Shown piece after piece: positions 61,971 through 64,000 of a DNA stretch of 64,000 bases (the stretch's first letter is position 1; every line of letters begins with the position of its first letter). The notes under the pieces were generated by a model. The model made no database searches. It was given only the letters and a program-made list of their open reading frames with translations, and was not told the origin of the DNA. Location: positions 1 through 64,000 of the forward strand of contig CAKUNF010000001.1 in the NCBI GenBank assembly GCA_934668375.1, given 5' to 3'. The DNA is from an uncultured Parolsenella sp. GTDB lineage: Bacteria > Actinomycetota > Coriobacteriia > Coriobacteriales > Atopobiaceae. Made by a program: the position numbers and the translations under genes.

Positions 61971-61980
61971 ACATCCCATC

Positions 61981-62013
61981 GGCGTCCCATTGGTGTCAAA
62001 GACTTTTGGGCAC
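61981..62013. repeat. Palindromic intergenic repeat, family A
   Basis: GGCGTCCCATTGGTGTCAAA followed by GACTTTTGGGCAC. It contains the same GGTGTCAAAGAC core as the copy at 6819 and lies just after manA. Confidence 0.7.
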
Positions 62014-62018
62014 TTTTC

Positions 62019-62052
62019 GACCCGGTCACGTATTTCGTGACCGGGTCTTTTC
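62019..62052 (+). terminator. Intrinsic terminator after manA
   Basis: GACCCGGTCACG-tattt-CGTGACCGGGTC stem of 12 bp with TTTT after it. Strong rho-independent terminator. Confidence 0.9.
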
Positions 62053-62129
62053 TCGCATGTTGCGCAACGTTGAGCGTGGGCCGAGTGCCGTAATATGGAG
62101 CCCAACCAAAAGCGAGGGGAGAGGTGCCC

Positions 62130-64000
62130 ATGTTCTGCACCAACTGCGGCAAGGAGCTCAAGCCCGGGGCGAAGTTCTGCACGTCATGCGGAGCCCCCGT
62201 CGAGACCGACGCGGACGAGACGACCGTCGTCTCTGATTCCGAGGAGACCGCGGTCATCCCCGGTGCGGAGGCCACCACCGTGGTCCCCGAGGCACCCGTT
62301 GCCGCCGAGGCGCTCATCGCTCCCGAGCACGACCGCGAGGCGGACACGGCCGCTGCCGTCGCCTCGTTCGACGACGTGGAGCCCGCGCCCGCCGCTTCCG
62401 CCTACGTGCCGCCCATGGCTTCCGCACCCGCGGCGCCACTCGAGGCCCCCAAGAAGAAGGGCCATGGCGCCCTCATCATCGGCATCGTCGCCCTTATCGC
62501 CGTTCTCGTCGTGGGCGCCGCGCTCTACGTGCGCGTGCACGGCCTGCCCGGTGCGGCATCCGGTGCCTACACGGCTGACTCGCCTGCGCAGGTCTCGGCC
62601 AAGACGCACGTGCGTCCCAAGGACGCCAACGGCAAGGAGATGAGCGCCTACGTGGCCTACCTCATCTCCACGAAGGGCTCTGGCGACGCCGCGAGCATCG
62701 CCATGACGCCCTACCGCTACGAGGGCACCGACGACTCCGGCTTCACGCTCGCGGACTTCGGCGACGTCGAGGACGGCGACTACACGCTCGTGATCGTCGA
62801 CTCGTCCGATGCGAGCTCATCGACGCGCTACGACGTGCCCGTCCACTACGAGCATGACAACCCCAAGGCACCTGAGACGCTCGATCCCGAGCCGCCCGCG
62901 CCCTCCACGGACGGCTCCCAGGCTGCCACGACCACGACCGACACCCGCACCGACGAGCAGAAGGCCGCCGACCTCTACCTCGCCAAGTGCCGCGAGTACA
63001 TCGACAAGTACGGAGAGCCGACGCTTACCAGCTATCAATACAACGATCTGGCATCGGGTCTTGCGGTTGCGCGCCTCATCGACTTTGATGGCGATGGCAT
63101 GGACGAGTTGCTGCTCGTTTATGACACCAATCCTGCGCCATCGGGCAGCGTCTACAGCTACGACACCGATCAGAAGGGCGCCTATACGGTTGAGGTCTGG
63201 GCGTACAAGGACGGGAAGATCTCCAAGGTCTACGACGAGCCCGATTCCGTGCGGTCCGCGGACGACGGAAGCCTGTTCGTCCAGATCTCCACGCTCGACG
63301 GCACCGAGATATGCGTATCGACCCGGACGCAGGACTATGACGAGACCACGAGCAGCGACGTTTTCAGGAACTATGCGTTCGACGGGGACGAGTTCGACGT
63401 TGCGCTTGAGACGGCATCCCAATCGGAGCAGGGTGGATCCAACACTGTGTTTACGGTTGATGGCCAGGAGGTCTCCCTTGACGACGAGATCGCCGCGTCA
63501 AAGCGCGTCCAGCAAACCGATTGCATCTGGCTTCTGATCTCCACCTACTTCCAGGCGTCGCCCAACGTAAGCCAGACCATCTCCGACACCAACGCCACGC
63601 TCGACGAGCTCAAGAGTCGCTCTGCCGGCAACGCTGCCACGACGGCCGCCACAACGTCCGAGCAGGCCTACTCCTCGGAGAGCGTCGACCAGAACTACAC
63701 CATCGTCAACGCCTACAGTCCCAGCTCCACGCAAGGCGTCATGTGGAGCTACCCGAAGTTCTCGAAGGTCGACGGCTCCACGGATGATGCGCTCGACGCA
63801 CTAAACGCGCAGCTTGCCAAGAGCTGCGAGGATGACGCGAACCTCGCCAAGATGTGGAACACGTCCCTGGACACCGTCATGGTCGATGACCACCAGGACC
63901 TGTGCGCGAGCATCAACGGCTCCATCGCCTCCGTCTTCAGCGTGCGAGACGAGACGGGCGGCGGCCAGCACGGCACCGACGCGAGCTTCGGCACCTTCTA
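62130..64000 (+). CDS. Zinc-ribbon membrane protein (3' partial)
   Basis: A frame open to the end of the window (623 residues so far). The N-terminus MFCTNCGKELKPGAKFCTSC is a zinc ribbon. An acidic Ala/Glu/Pro linker follows, then a membrane helix at about residues 113-135 (ALIIGIVALIAVLVVGAALY). The extracytoplasmic part has FDGDGMDELLLVYD around residue 317, a calcium-binding-like repeat. Near the cut end, the fold resembles the DUF3298/RsiV-like region (ASINGSIASVFSV and GGGQHG). Such proteins are common in Coriobacteriia with unknown function. GGGGAGAGG precedes the start. Confidence 0.85.
   Translation, partial: MFCTNCGKELKPGAKFCTSCGAPVETDADETTVVSDSEETAVIPGAEATTVVPEAPVAAEALIAPEHDREADTAAAVASFDDVEPAPAASAYVPPMASAPAAPLEAPKKKGHGALIIGIVALIAVLVVGAALYVRVHGLPGAASGAYTADSPAQVSAKTHVRPKDANGKEMSAYVAYLISTKGSGDAASIAMTPYRYEGTDDSGFTLADFGDVEDGDYTLVIVDSSDASSSTRYDVPVHYEHDNPKAPETLDPEPPAPSTDGSQAATTTTDTRTDEQKAADLYLAKCREYIDKYGEPTLTSYQYNDLASGLAVARLIDFDGDGMDELLLVYDTNPAPSGSVYSYDTDQKGAYTVEVWAYKDGKISKVYDEPDSVRSADDGSLFVQISTLDGTEICVSTRTQDYDETTSSDVFRNYAFDGDEFDVALETASQSEQGGSNTVFTVDGQEVSLDDEIAASKRVQQTDCIWLLISTYFQASPNVSQTISDTNATLDELKSRSAGNAATTAATTSEQAYSSESVDQNYTIVNAYSPSSTQGVMWSYPKFSKVDGSTDDALDALNAQLAKSCEDDANLAKMWNTSLDTVMVDDHQDLCASINGSIASVFSVRDETGGGQHGTDASFGTF

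Overview
The window is high-GC DNA with Actinobacteria-type gene content and order. The run ftsQ, ftsZ, ylmD, ylmE (yggS), sepF, proC, ylmG (yggT), divIVA, together with luxS, ackA, a glutamate ABC importer and a Tat-type lipoprotein, points to a member of the Coriobacteriia (Olsenella, Collinsella or Atopobium relatives). That placement is inference from gene content, not a database match.

Layout. 1-11.4 kb: division and cell-wall cluster, with a complete phosphate uptake operon (pstS, a fused pstC-pstA, pstB, phoU) set between ylmD and ylmE and tightly overlapping both. 11.4-17.4 kb: housekeeping genes (cutC, the RNase P RNA on the minus strand, DAHP synthase, an HPr-like protein, a YigZ protein, a HAD hydrolase, a PiT phosphate transporter with its PhoU-like DUF47 partner). 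17.4-37.3 kb: accessory region with three toxin-antitoxin pairs, a Sel1-repeat protein, an ATPase with three upstream 23-bp repeats, several proteins of unknown function, and a 9-kb defence locus. 37.3-46.7 kb: an IPQTG-anchored surface protein, a palindrome-rich intergenic island, an MFS transporter, an M20 peptidase, and a two-subunit aconitase X next to a large flavin/iron-sulfur reductase. 46.7-64 kb: a lipoprotein, an HTH protein with a membrane Ser/Thr kinase, a MarR regulator, DegV, CrcB, a CobW-type GTPase, LOG, LuxS, a DNA glycosylase, AckA, a glutamate importer operon with a C26 hydrolase, ManA, and a zinc-ribbon membrane protein cut by the window end.

The most striking system is the defence locus at 24.2-33.3 kb. 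It holds a SNF2-like helicase with a PLD-like N-terminus, a DUF4391 protein, a type III methyltransferase (Mod) and a type III restriction subunit (Res). Near its 5' end Mod carries a run of nine G residues. With nine Gs the reading frame stops after 39 codons; with eight it reads through into the full 681-residue enzyme. This is the layout of a phase-variable type III methyltransferase (a phasevarion switch), here captured in the OFF state.

A second coherent unit is a predicted MarR regulon. Near-identical 16-bp palindromes (TGTTGA-N4-TCAACA type) occur in pairs upstream of the MarR gene and upstream of the reductase/aconitase X operon, about 2.5 kb away. Short palindromic repeats of three sequence families recur at gene ends across the window.
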